Shown here: piece after piece, positions 1 through 7,307 of the stretch
Layout: every line of letters begins with the position of its first letter
Position numbering within the stretch: the first letter of the stretch is position 1
Source: Candidatus Sodaliphilus limicaballi
GTDB taxonomy: Bacteria; Bacteroidota; Bacteroidia; Bacteroidales; Muribaculaceae
DNA: 16,407 nucleotides
NCBI GenBank assembly: GCA_018065815.1
Contig: JAGHSP010000239.1
Location: 1-16,407 of the forward strand
Reading direction: 5' to 3'
Notes under the pieces: model-generated
Seen by the model: the letters and a program-made list of their open reading frames with translations, nothing else
The model's database searches: none
Told to the model about the DNA's origin: nothing
Program-made: the position numbers and the translations under genes

Positions 1-40
1 TATTAATAGATTTTAAAAATTAAAATTAGAATTTCAGTAT

Positions 41-72
41 TTTCGGCAAATATATATAAATATCTAGTTTTG
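41..72 (+). promoter_or_regulatory. Candidate distal promoter for the rhomboid operon
   Basis: TTTC at 41-44, a 20-nt spacer, and TAGTTTTG at 65-72, which fits the Bacteroidota -7 consensus TAnnTTTG. The -33 box has C in place of the usual G. The surrounding 120 bases are very AT-rich. Transcription would start near 79 and leave a leader of about 110 nt before the first rhomboid start codon, so this may be the weaker of two promoters. Confidence 0.4.
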
Positions 73-158
73 ACAAAGAAATCATTAAAAAAAATGATAA
101 ATTTTGAAAAAAAAGTACTAATTGCGGGTAAAATGCAGTGAAATAAGGAGTTTTTCAG

Positions 159-167
159 TAAATTTGC
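159..167 (+). promoter_or_regulatory. Candidate proximal -7 box for the rhomboid operon
   Basis: TAAATTTGC is a perfect TAnnTTTG followed by C, the extended form often seen in Bacteroidota. Transcription would begin about 7 nt downstream and give a short leader to the ATG at 188 or 203. No TTTG-like -33 box sits 19-21 nt upstream, which weakens the call. Confidence 0.4.
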
Positions 168-187
168 AGTCAAATTCAAAATGCGAT

Positions 188-937
188 ATGGAGTATAGGA
201 AAATGGGGAATACGTTTCCTCCTGTTACAGCAAATTTGCTTATCATCAATGGCCTGTTGTGGCTGGCAACAATAGTATTCACTAGAATAGGCTTGATAGA
301 CCTTGAGCAGTATCTGGGTCTTCACTTCTGGCGTGGCGACGGATTCAATGCTGCCCAGATGATTACTTACATGTTCATGCACGACCAGAGCGGTTTCACG
401 CATTTGTTCTTCAACATGTTCTCGCTGTTCATGTTCGGACGCTTGCTTGAACAGGTGCTGGGAGGCAAGAAGTTCTTGTTCTATTACCTCACTTGCGGAC
501 TGGGTGCTGCGCTAGTGCAGCAGCTCGCATGGGAACTGACCTGGCAGAATGAATTTGTCACCAGCATGGCGAATGCTAACCATGTGTCTTTTGATGTGAT
601 AAGGAATGCGCTTGCATCGGGCGAGCTCAATGAGTTTGTCAATGAATTTTGCAGCAGTTTTGTCACCGTGGGTGCCAGCGGTGCGGTGTTCGGCATATTG
701 CTTGCTTTCGGTATGCTGTTCCCCAATCTTGAGATGTATATCATTCCCATTCCGTTCCCGTTGAAGGCCAAGTGGGTGGTGATAGGATATGGCGCGCTGG
801 AATTGTTCTTCGGCGTGGCAGGATTGATGAGTGGCGTTGCCCATTTTGCCCACCTAGGAGGTATGCTATTCGGTTTTATGATTTTAATGTACTTGCGATA
901 TGCTGGCAGGAGGAACGGCAATGGCAATGTGGGATGA
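188..937 (+). CDS. Rhomboid family intramembrane serine protease (first of a tandem pair)
   Basis: A 249-residue polytopic membrane protein of the rhomboid family, which cleaves transmembrane segments of substrate proteins within the inner membrane. Visible hallmarks are the HxxxN motif in THLFFN (about residues 71-76), the catalytic serine in GASG (Ser164), and a conserved AHxAHLGG segment near the C-terminus in which His222 is the likely dyad partner of Ser164. About 45 hydrophilic residues (roughly 116-160) lie between the third membrane segment and the serine-bearing helix, longer than in compact rhomboids. The start is uncertain: ATG 188 and ATG 203 are both plausible. The open frame continues upstream to a TTG at 122, but that extension is polar and unlike rhomboid N-termini. 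The 3' end overlaps the next rhomboid gene by 17 nt, so translation is probably coupled. Substrates are unknown. Confidence 0.92.
   Translation: MEYRKMGNTFPPVTANLLIINGLLWLATIVFTRIGLIDLEQYLGLHFWRGDGFNAAQMITYMFMHDQSGFTHLFFNMFSLFMFGRLLEQVLGGKKFLFYYLTCGLGAALVQQLAWELTWQNEFVTSMANANHVSFDVIRNALASGELNEFVNEFCSSFVTVGASGAVFGILLAFGMLFPNLEMYIIPIPFPLKAKWVVIGYGALELFFGVAGLMSGVAHFAHLGGMLFGFMILMYLRYAGRRNGNGNVG
908..913 (+). promoter_or_regulatory. Shine-Dalgarno site that fixes the second rhomboid start
   Basis: AGGAGG lies inside the end of the first rhomboid gene, 7 nt before the ATG at 921. Strong Shine-Dalgarno sequences are rare elsewhere in this window. This one favours the ATG at 921 over the in-frame ATGs at 900 and 927. 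Confidence 0.55.
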
Positions 938-1835
938 GTTGAAACGCCGGTTTAGCGAGGGTTCAATGCTCATGCGCCTCATCTATGTGAACGTGGGCGT
1001 GTTCCTAGTGGTGCGTCTTGTGGGAATCGTGATGTTTTTTGCAGGCAGCGACATCAACATTGTGCTCCACTGGCTCGAAGTGCCTAGTGCATGGATGGAT
1101 GCATTGCACCGCCCGTGGACTGTGATTACCTATTCTTTCCTGCACTATGAGGTGCTGCACATCTTGTTCAACATGCTGTGGCTATACTGGCTGGGCCGCA
1201 TTTTCATGGAGTATTTCAACGTCAAGCAGCTCATGGCGTTATATATATATGGTGCAATAGGCGGTGCTATTGCCTATGTGCTTGCAAGCAGCGTCCTTCC
1301 GGGGTTGAGAGGCATGGAAGGCTATTTGCTGGGTGCGTCGGCATCGGTATATGCGATAGTTGTGGCAGTGGCTACCTATTCTCCTAATTACCGTATAGGG
1401 CTGTTGTTCCTGGGTTCGGTGGCATTGAAGTGGGTAGTGCTGGCGATGGTTCTCATCGACTTGCTCCAGATGGATGCACTCTCGTCGGGCGGACACATCG
1501 CTCACCTGGGTGGTGCGTTAGTGGGATTTCTGTATGCCATGATGATGCGCCGCGGCCATGACATCACGGCACCACTTAACCGCTGCATCGACAAGATTGT
1601 GTCGCTGGCATCGCGCCGCAAGAACCCCGGAGTGGGCGGGCCTGTGGGCGGCAGGGCTTATCGTGGTCAGTCGGCACAAGGCACGGCTCGTAACACATCG
1701 CAGTCGGCAACAGGCAAGGCTACCGAGAGCGACCTGGACCGGGTGCTCGAGAAAATCAAGCGTTCGGGCTACACTGCTCTCACCGACGAGGAACGTGACT
1801 TGCTGTTCTCGTTCTCTCGCAAAGGGAAAAAGTAG
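921..1835 (+). CDS. Rhomboid family intramembrane serine protease with C-terminal cytosolic tail (second of pair)
   Basis: A 304-residue rhomboid. The HxxxN motif is HILFN (80-84), the catalytic serine is in GASAS (Ser140), and His195 in GHIAHLGG is the expected partner, so the active site looks intact. After the last membrane segment (ending about residue 208) comes a basic, Gly/Ser/Thr-rich linker and then a conserved-looking module at about 271-302 (LDRVLEKIKRSGYTALTDEE). A similar short acidic/basic tail is common on Bacteroidota rhomboids; I believe Pfam names it DUF6576, but I could not check. The AGGAGG at 908-913 supports this start. Tandem, diverged rhomboids sharing 17 nt suggest two proteases with different substrates made from one transcript. 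The next gene starts 186 nt downstream. Confidence 0.92.
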   Translation: MAMWDELKRRFSEGSMLMRLIYVNVGVFLVVRLVGIVMFFAGSDINIVLHWLEVPSAWMDALHRPWTVITYSFLHYEVLHILFNMLWLYWLGRIFMEYFNVKQLMALYIYGAIGGAIAYVLASSVLPGLRGMEGYLLGASASVYAIVVAVATYSPNYRIGLLFLGSVALKWVVLAMVLIDLLQMDALSSGGHIAHLGGALVGFLYAMMMRRGHDITAPLNRCIDKIVSLASRRKNPGVGGPVGGRAYRGQSAQGTARNTSQSATGKATESDLDRVLEKIKRSGYTALTDEERDLLFSFSRKGKK

Positions 1836-1947
1836 CAACTATTTAATGGTATTTTGGGTAATGTCCCCGTGCAGATCTCACTCTCAAAAAGTATTAACAA
1901 TAGAACCCACCTTAGCTGAAAAAAATATCTCTTTCAGTTATTATTAA

Positions 1948-1974
1948 ATCTGTGTTATCTGTGAAATCCGCGCG
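1948..1974. repeat. Intergenic tandem array with a 9-bp period
   Basis: Three consecutive 9-mers: ATCTGTGTT, ATCTGTGAA and ATCCGCGCG. They lie between the rhomboid and EEP genes, with no gene in the 186-nt gap. Similar 9-bp arrays occur at 7195-7248 and 12410-12427. Confidence 0.5.
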
Positions 1975-2021
1975 GGTAGTTCGCAAAACACATTGGTGTA
2001 TAGTAACGAAAAGTAAACTAG

Positions 2022-3140
2022 ATGATAAAGAAATTTAAGAAAGGGGTAAATGTGACCGTGACCGCGCTTGCGGCAGTCGTGGCATTCGTGTTAGTGTTTT
2101 CGGCCTACGGCGGATGCATAGACCCCAGGTCATGGACATTGCCGTCGCTGGCAGTGCTGGCGTTTCCCGCAGTTGCTGTTCTCAATGTTGTGTGCCTGGC
2201 AGTGTGCCTGCTGCTGCGCAACAGGGTCGCTTCCTTTGTGCTGGGAGGTGCCCTCTTGCTGTCGTTGCCGGCTGTGAGGTGGAACATGCCCATGAGTTGG
2301 AGCAGCGCACCCACCGATGAGACGCGTGCGTTCACTGTGATGACATGGAACGTGATTGGATTTGAGCACATGACGAATAATGCAAAGGAGACTACCTTGC
2401 AGCATATACTTGACGTGGATGCCGATGTGGTGGTGTTGCAGGAGACATCGCTTGATGGTAATGATTTTACCAAATCCCCTCTTGTAAAAAGACTAAGGGA
2501 AAAGTTGGTGAAGGCTTATCCTTACCGCTCAAACCCGCGCGCCGACGTGTGCTTGCTGTCGAAGTTCCCGTTCTCGGTGGTTCCTGAAACCACAATGCGC
2601 AACCGCTTGACGTTTGACGTGCCGCACACTTATGGCAAGATATTTGATTTGAATATTAATGGCCATGACCTGCGCATCATTGGTCTTCACATGCAGTCGA
2701 TAGGTCTAACCAGCGACGACAAGCTGTTGTTCAAAAAAGTGGTTACAGGTCAGGAAGGCGTGCATAGCAAGAACCAGGCCCGCAAGGTGAAACATTCGCT
2801 CATCGACAAATTGAGTGGTGCGTTTACGCGTCGTGCCGGTGAGGCCCACACCGTGAGGGCTGTTGTGGAAAAGTCGCCCGAGAACCTGATCGTGTGCGGC
2901 GACTTCAACGATGTCCCCGGCAGTTACAGCTACCGCACGGTGCGTGGCGACATGAACGATGCCTATATCGATTGTGCAACGTGGCCGGTCAACACATATA
3001 ACAGCAACGGCTTTTATTACAGGATAGACCACATGTTCTATCGCGGAGGTTTCAAGGCAGTGGCTTCCCGCTGCGACAAAGCAGGTGAGAGCGACCATTA
3101 TCCCATTATAACTACGTTTGAATGGAAAGACAACGACTAA
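2022..3140 (+). CDS. Membrane-anchored endonuclease/exonuclease/phosphatase (EEP) family protein, copy 1
   Basis: A 372-residue protein of the EEP superfamily (DNase I / exonuclease III / sphingomyelinase fold), a metal-dependent phosphodiester hydrolase. Three N-terminal hydrophobic segments (about 10-28, 42-65, 69-86) precede the catalytic domain. The catalytic motifs are all present: TWNV (Asn110), LQET (Glu141), GLHMQ (His223), CGDFNDVPG (Asp294, Asn296) and SDHYP (Asp358, His359). A lysine-rich N-terminus and the basic RNR between segments 2 and 3 predict a cytoplasmic N-terminus and a catalytic domain on the periplasmic side. The substrate is unknown; nucleic acid, a phospholipid or an inositol-type phosphate are all possible for the fold. 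A conserved SAYGGxxDPRS loop after segment 1 is shared with the next gene. The two genes overlap by 19 nt. EEP genes downstream of rhomboids recur in Bacteroidales, from general knowledge. Confidence 0.88.
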   Translation: MIKKFKKGVNVTVTALAAVVAFVLVFSAYGGCIDPRSWTLPSLAVLAFPAVAVLNVVCLAVCLLLRNRVASFVLGGALLLSLPAVRWNMPMSWSSAPTDETRAFTVMTWNVIGFEHMTNNAKETTLQHILDVDADVVVLQETSLDGNDFTKSPLVKRLREKLVKAYPYRSNPRADVCLLSKFPFSVVPETTMRNRLTFDVPHTYGKIFDLNINGHDLRIIGLHMQSIGLTSDDKLLFKKVVTGQEGVHSKNQARKVKHSLIDKLSGAFTRRAGEAHTVRAVVEKSPENLIVCGDFNDVPGSYSYRTVRGDMNDAYIDCATWPVNTYNSNGFYYRIDHMFYRGGFKAVASRCDKAGESDHYPIITTFEWKDND

Positions 3141-4270
3141 AAGTGTGGAGAATATTGACGGTCGCTGTCACTGTTCTTGTTGTGGCTGGTTTGTTGATGT
3201 CGGCCTACGGCGGATTGCTTGACCCTCGGTCGTGCGGTTACGTTCCTGGTGTGATGGTGTTGCTGCTGCCACTAGTGGGTATTGCCGCCGTGGCGTGGGC
3301 AGGTGTTGTGGCCTTGATGCGTCGTTGGTGGCAGACAACTGTGTTGGGACTTGCCTTGTTGCTGTCATTGCCTAGTTTAGGCCGGGTGTGTCCTGTCAAC
3401 TTGGGCAGTGATTTGTGCGAAAACGACAGCACGTTCACCGTGATGACTTATAATGTTGCTGGTTTCCCGCATTTGTTTACCGAGGATTCCTGCCACGTGA
3501 TACGCACAATACTTGACATCAATGCCGACGTAGTGCTCATGCAGGAAATGCCGCATACCGACTACGCGATTCACTATGACACGATACGCAGTCCCAAAAA
3601 CTATTTTGAGGAGCTGAATGCCAAGTTCCCTTATCGCTCTTACTCGCACAAGGATGAAGTGGCCATCATGTCGAAGTATCCCTTTGTCATTGACACCGTG
3701 GTGCCGGCAAAAAAAGGATATGACACGGTCATCTATCACAAGGATCTTGACCATTACCCGGCACTGGCGTTTGATGTGGTGATTAACGGGCACAAGGTGC
3801 GCCTGTTCAGCGCTCATTTACAAACCTATGGATTGAGCAATGCCGACAAGAGGATTACCGGGACTGATACTGACGGCGACTGTGACGTGATGCAGGGGAG
3901 CCGTCTGTATGGCATGAGCTTTGGCGCCAAACTTGACCGGGCATTCTCTATGCGCGCCGATGATGCTGTCAACTTGCGCAATGCCATAGACCGCAGTCCC
4001 GAGACGGTGATAGTGTGCGGCGACTTTAACGACGTGCCTGGCAGCTTCTGTTACCGCACCTTGGCGGGTGACGACATGAAGGACGCTTGGACTGAATGCG
4101 GATTGGGATATGCCCATACCTACAATGCCCATCGTTTCTACTTCAAGATAGACCACATCCTTTATAGAGGCAACCTGCGTGCGGTGGATGCCCGGGTGTA
4201 TAGTGATGTGCCGCACACCTACACGTCAAGCGATCATTACCCGCACACTGCCACCTTCAAATTCTATTAA
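3122..4270 (+). CDS. Membrane-anchored EEP family protein, copy 2
   Basis: A 382-residue paralogue of the preceding gene with the same layout: three N-terminal hydrophobic segments (about 11-27, 42-65, 71-87), then an EEP domain. The motifs are TYNV (Asn111), MQEM (Glu142), SAHLQ (His232), CGDFNDVPG (Asp301, Asn303) and SSDHYP (Asp371, His372), so catalysis should be retained. The loop SAYGGLLDPRS matches copy 1, whereas the middle of the catalytic domain (about 145-210) has diverged and is longer. That pattern suggests an old tandem duplication with different substrates. Start ATG 3122 lies inside the end of copy 1, giving a 19-nt overlap that supports translational coupling. The 3' end overlaps the convergent membrane-protein gene by 14 nt. 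Predicted topology places the catalytic domain in the periplasm. Confidence 0.88.
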   Translation: MERQRLKVWRILTVAVTVLVVAGLLMSAYGGLLDPRSCGYVPGVMVLLLPLVGIAAVAWAGVVALMRRWWQTTVLGLALLLSLPSLGRVCPVNLGSDLCENDSTFTVMTYNVAGFPHLFTEDSCHVIRTILDINADVVLMQEMPHTDYAIHYDTIRSPKNYFEELNAKFPYRSYSHKDEVAIMSKYPFVIDTVVPAKKGYDTVIYHKDLDHYPALAFDVVINGHKVRLFSAHLQTYGLSNADKRITGTDTDGDCDVMQGSRLYGMSFGAKLDRAFSMRADDAVNLRNAIDRSPETVIVCGDFNDVPGSFCYRTLAGDDMKDAWTECGLGYAHTYNAHRFYFKIDHILYRGNLRAVDARVYSDVPHTYTSSDHYPHTATFKFY

Positions 4271-5462
4271 ACCGAGCAAAGAAATAGCCCAGTACGATGC
4301 ACAAAGCCGTGTAGCAAGGCAGCATGAGTCGGGTGTAGATGCCAAATGCCCCCCACACCGATGTCACAACGGTCACAATGATGGTGAGCAGCATCAGAGT
4401 CTCGATGCGCACGTCGGCCTTGAACCTGTGCCACCTCACAAATGTGACAATAGCAAAAACCAGTGTGATGAGATAGAGCATTCCTGCCGAAATCTGCAAC
4501 GACAACGGCTGGCACATCTTGCCTCCATGCGATAGCACAATCTTGGGGTAGAGCTGCCGTGCCGACATGAGTGACTCGTCGCACATGTGCACGAACCACG
4601 CCTTGCGGTTGGCCATGAGCACTTCGCGGTTAAGGGCATGGTCGCGCACCATGACCACAGTGTCGGCTTCCCAGATGGGTGACTCCAAGAGTCCTGCTTC
4701 ATAGAACTGGGCATTGAGGTTGATGTCGGGTACGCTCGAGGTGGTGAACACGCCATAGCGGGCATTAAACGCAGCGCAATAGCCCACATAGCATGCTGCC
4801 ACGATAGCAAGTCCCGCCCAGAACGAGACAATGGCGCCGCGGCCGAAGTTCTTGCGGGCAAAGATGAAATATAACACCAGTAGCGGCGCAAAACTGATGA
4901 AGAACGGCCTGAGGAACAGCATTACCACATATAATGATGTCATGACCAGGGCATCCTTCACCGTGAATTTCTCCTTGATGCCTTTGACTATGAGCATGAA
5001 CAGCAGCACCACGCACGACAGCGACAGCGACTCGGTCATGATCATGAGCACATAGTGTACCACTGCAATGTTCCATGCGTAGAGAGCAACGACGATAAAG
5101 GCAACAACGTTGTGCTCACTGAATATCATCTGTGCGGTCTTATATAACCACTTGACTGACACGACAAACACCACTGCTTGCAGCAACGCTATCAGATACA
5201 TTCCGGCATTGCCTAGATACAAAGCCAAGTGGCATATCACAGGGTAAACGGGTGTGCGCGCTTGGTCGATGTCGCCAGCGAAGAAGCGTTCTCCGGCGTG
5301 GATGTAGGTGTCGCTATCGACGGGCACGGTGCTGATGTGGAACCCGCCTAGCACAAGAAGAAACAGCATCACCAGCACACTGCCTGCTTGCAGCACTCGC
5401 AACCGCTTGTTGTCGCTTGCCGTATTCATCACTTGCCACAGTTTGTTTGCTAGTTTATACAT
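4257..5462 (-). CDS. Polytopic membrane protein, GT-C-type glycosyltransferase candidate
   Basis: A 401-residue protein with about 10 hydrophobic segments. After the first segment (about 22-42) comes VDSDTY (48-53), an acidic motif at the place where GT-C transferases keep their DxD/DD residues, followed by RTPVYP (69-74), which resembles the R-x-P-x-Y-P element of GT39/ArnT-like proteins. MTESL (142-146) in a mid segment and YTRLMLP near the C-terminus also recall that superfamily. A hydrophilic, presumably periplasmic domain spans about 235-320. GT-C enzymes use polyprenyl-phosphate sugars and act on lipids or proteins at the outer face of the inner membrane. I chose the Met at 5462; the frame stays open far upstream, but only inside the flavoprotein gene. 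An alternative start is Met at 5429. It follows the flavoprotein gene by 71 nt on the same strand, so they are probably co-transcribed. An O-antigen-polymerase-like role cannot be excluded. Confidence 0.62.
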   Translation of the reverse strand: MYKLANKLWQVMNTASDNKRLRVLQAGSVLVMLFLLVLGGFHISTVPVDSDTYIHAGERFFAGDIDQARTPVYPVICHLALYLGNAGMYLIALLQAVVFVVSVKWLYKTAQMIFSEHNVVAFIVVALYAWNIAVVHYVLMIMTESLSLSCVVLLFMLIVKGIKEKFTVKDALVMTSLYVVMLFLRPFFISFAPLLVLYFIFARKNFGRGAIVSFWAGLAIVAACYVGYCAAFNARYGVFTTSSVPDINLNAQFYEAGLLESPIWEADTVVMVRDHALNREVLMANRKAWFVHMCDESLMSARQLYPKIVLSHGGKMCQPLSLQISAGMLYLITLVFAIVTFVRWHRFKADVRIETLMLLTIIVTVVTSVWGAFGIYTRLMLPCYTALCIVLGYFFARFNRI

Positions 5463-5533
5463 TTCTGCTTTGCTTTTATTTCTGATTAAGAATAACGCCC
5501 GTACACTCGCTGCCTGGCGGTGTAAAGGCGTGT

Positions 5534-7114
5534 TTAGTTGGATTTTGTCTCGTGGTATTCCTGCTCGGTGTTCACGTTCCATATCTCGTCGCGTGAGGCC
5601 TTGTTGTCCAGCACTGCATCCACGGCGCGCATGGCTGTGAGCATTGAGTGGTCCATGTTGTTGTAGCGGTGCTGCCCGTTGCGGCCTATGCAGTACAGGT
5701 TGGGGATGGTGTCGAGATAGTCGCGCAGCACGTCGAGCTGCTTGTAAGTGCCGAAGTAGGCCGGGTAGGCTTTCTTCACCTTGTGCACGGTGGAGTCGAT
5801 AATCTCGTCCACGCTGTCGATAGCGCCTATCTTGGCAAGCTCGCTTGCAGCAAGTTGCTTGAAGGCGTCCTCGCTCATGTTCCACAGGTCGTCGCCCTCG
5901 TTGCAGAAGTATTCCATTCCTATCCACATCGTGCCCTTGTAGTCCTTGATGAGATAAGGCGACCAGTTGTTGAAAATCTGCATTCGTCCCACCTTGACGT
6001 CGGGTTCCTGGATGTAGATCCAGGTGTCGGGGATGCGGTTGTCAACGGTCTTTATCTTGGTCTTGTTGACGAAGTTGAGCTTCTTCACGAGCAAGCCTGC
6101 GGTGATGAAGTCGCGATAGGGGAGTCCGGAAGCAACCTCGGCCACGGAAGCGGGAACCTCGGCGCCGTGCATCGCTGCCACGAGATCCTTGAGGGGCATC
6201 GATGAGAACACGCTGTCGCATGCTATTGTCTCTCGCTCGCCATGGGCGTTGATCACCTCTACGCTTTCCACCTTCTTATCGGTCGTGAGGTTGATGCCCA
6301 CAACCTTGGTGTTAAGGCTCACGGTTCCGCCCATCGTCTCAATGTCTTGTGCCACACATTCCCACAGCTGGCCAGGTCCCAGTTTGGGATATATGAATTG
6401 CTCGATGAGCGATGTCTCCACCTTGCGCTGGTTGATGTGCAGCGTCTTCTGCAACATGTCCTTGATGATGGCTACGATCGACAGTCCCTTGACACGCTGG
6501 CTGCCCCAGTCGGCTCCTAGCTGTGATGGGTGCAGTCCCCACACTTTCTCAGTGTAGTTCTCGAAGAACATGCTGTATAGCGGTTTGCCGAAGCGGTTGA
6601 TGTAAAAATCTTCGAGAGAGTTTTCCTTGCGAGGAAACAGCATAGCCTTGAAATATCCCACACCCACCTTGAAGGTGTTGGCCAGTCCCATGCCGCGCAA
6701 GGTCTTGGCGCTCAATGACACGGGGTAGTCAAAGAAGAAACGCGAGTAAAGGATGCGCGACACGCGCGTGCGCAGCAGCATCACTCGGTAATCGTCGTCG
6801 GCATTGGGGCCTCCGGGGTTGAGTGGCTTGTCGATGCCGAGCATCATGTCATCGACCGACGGCGTGCCTTGCAAGGGCATGATATTGTCCCAGAAGTCTT
6901 GCACCTCTTTCACTTTTGTGAAGAATCGGTGTCCTCCCAGGTCCATCAGGTTGCCTTTGTAGTTGAGCGTTTTAGCGATGCCGCCCACTTGGTCGCATTC
7001 CTCAAGCACAATCACCTTGTAGCCGTCATGGGCGAGCAAGCGATAAGCTGCCGTGAGCCCCGCCGGGCCACCGCCTATGATTACTATGGTTTTATTTGTA
7101 CCTTGAATTGACAT
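5534..7114 (-). CDS. FAD-dependent NAD(P)-binding oxidoreductase, protoporphyrinogen-oxidase/UGM-like
   Basis: A 526-residue flavoprotein of the amine-oxidase/HemY-like superfamily. The N-terminal Rossmann motif GGGPAGLTAAYRLL (14-27) is followed by an acidic ribose-binding end of strand 2 (LEE, 37-39) and DLGGHRFF (58-65). The central segment INRFGKPLYSMFFENYTEKV (172-191) and SQRVKGLSI are typical of this family and of UDP-galactopyranose mutase relatives. The C-terminal GRNGQHRYNNMDHSMLTA (about residues 480-500) is the second flavin-contacting motif. Such proteins occur in polysaccharide loci without a proven reaction, so sugar oxidation, isomerisation and carotenoid- or porphyrin-type oxidation all remain possible. 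No other haem gene is nearby; the downstream neighbour is a GT-C-like membrane protein. A good promoter lies just upstream. Confidence 0.82.
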   Translation of the reverse strand: MSIQGTNKTIVIIGGGPAGLTAAYRLLAHDGYKVIVLEECDQVGGIAKTLNYKGNLMDLGGHRFFTKVKEVQDFWDNIMPLQGTPSVDDMMLGIDKPLNPGGPNADDDYRVMLLRTRVSRILYSRFFFDYPVSLSAKTLRGMGLANTFKVGVGYFKAMLFPRKENSLEDFYINRFGKPLYSMFFENYTEKVWGLHPSQLGADWGSQRVKGLSIVAIIKDMLQKTLHINQRKVETSLIEQFIYPKLGPGQLWECVAQDIETMGGTVSLNTKVVGINLTTDKKVESVEVINAHGERETIACDSVFSSMPLKDLVAAMHGAEVPASVAEVASGLPYRDFITAGLLVKKLNFVNKTKIKTVDNRIPDTWIYIQEPDVKVGRMQIFNNWSPYLIKDYKGTMWIGMEYFCNEGDDLWNMSEDAFKQLAASELAKIGAIDSVDEIIDSTVHKVKKAYPAYFGTYKQLDVLRDYLDTIPNLYCIGRNGQHRYNNMDHSMLTAMRAVDAVLDNKASRDEIWNVNTEQEYHETKSN

Positions 7115-7132
7115 GAATTTCCTTTTAATTTA

Positions 7133-7164
7133 CAAAGATAAAAATAAAATCGCAAACCATGAAA
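7133..7164 (-). promoter_or_regulatory. Promoter of the flavoprotein/GT-C operon
   Basis: On the reverse strand TTTC (complement of 7161-7164), a 20-nt spacer, then TATCTTTG (complement of 7133-7140), a perfect TAnnTTTG. The predicted leader is only about 12 nt before the ATG at 7114. The -33 box has C instead of G. Confidence 0.6.
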
Positions 7165-7194
7165 AATATTGTCATTTTTTTTACTTTCAGTTGA

Positions 7195-7249
7195 TTTGCG
7201 TTATTCTCGTTACTAACGTCATTCACGTCAATCACGATAGTAACGAGAA
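7195..7249. repeat. 9-bp-period array forming an inverted repeat
   Basis: Six 9-mers in register: TTTGCGTTA, TTCTCGTTA, CTAACGTCA, TTCACGTCA, ATCACGATA, GTAACGAGA, all with CG at positions 5-6. Within it TTCTCGTTACTA (7204-7215) and TAGTAACGAGAA (7238-7249) are perfect 12-bp inverted repeats with a 22-nt loop. The array sits between the flavoprotein promoter and the terminator of the lipoprotein gene. Confidence 0.6.
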
Positions 7250-7288
7250 AAAAAACATCAAGCACATGCCGTTGCTTGTGCTTGATGT
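7248..7288 (-). terminator. Rho-independent terminator of the lipoprotein gene
   Basis: A perfect 12-bp stem, ACATCAAGCACA (7255-7266) with TGTGCTTGATGT (7277-7288), and a 10-nt loop. On the reverse strand it is followed by eight T residues (A-run at 7248-7255). It begins about 20 nt after the stop codon of the gene ending at 7308. Confidence 0.88.
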
Positions 7289-7307
7289 AGAGATGTGTCG
7301 TTATTTA

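Noticed and set aside
122..187. N-terminal extension of the first rhomboid from a TTG codon
   Set aside because: The extra 22 residues are polar and unlike rhomboid N-termini. A good -7 box overlaps the region, and the ATGs at 188 and 203 fit the family start.
1916..1937. Hairpin CTGAAA/TTTCAG after the second rhomboid as a terminator
   Set aside because: Only six A/T-rich base pairs and a following TTATTATT tract rather than a T-run; too weak to call.
2970..3140. Possible frameshift splitting one long EEP gene into two
   Set aside because: Each gene has its own complete set of membrane segments and EEP motifs, so these are two genes with an overlap, not one broken gene.
5463..5927. Upstream extension of the GT-C-like gene on the reverse strand
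   Set aside because: The open frame runs inside the flavoprotein gene in another phase and its translation is arginine- and glutamine-rich, with no membrane character.
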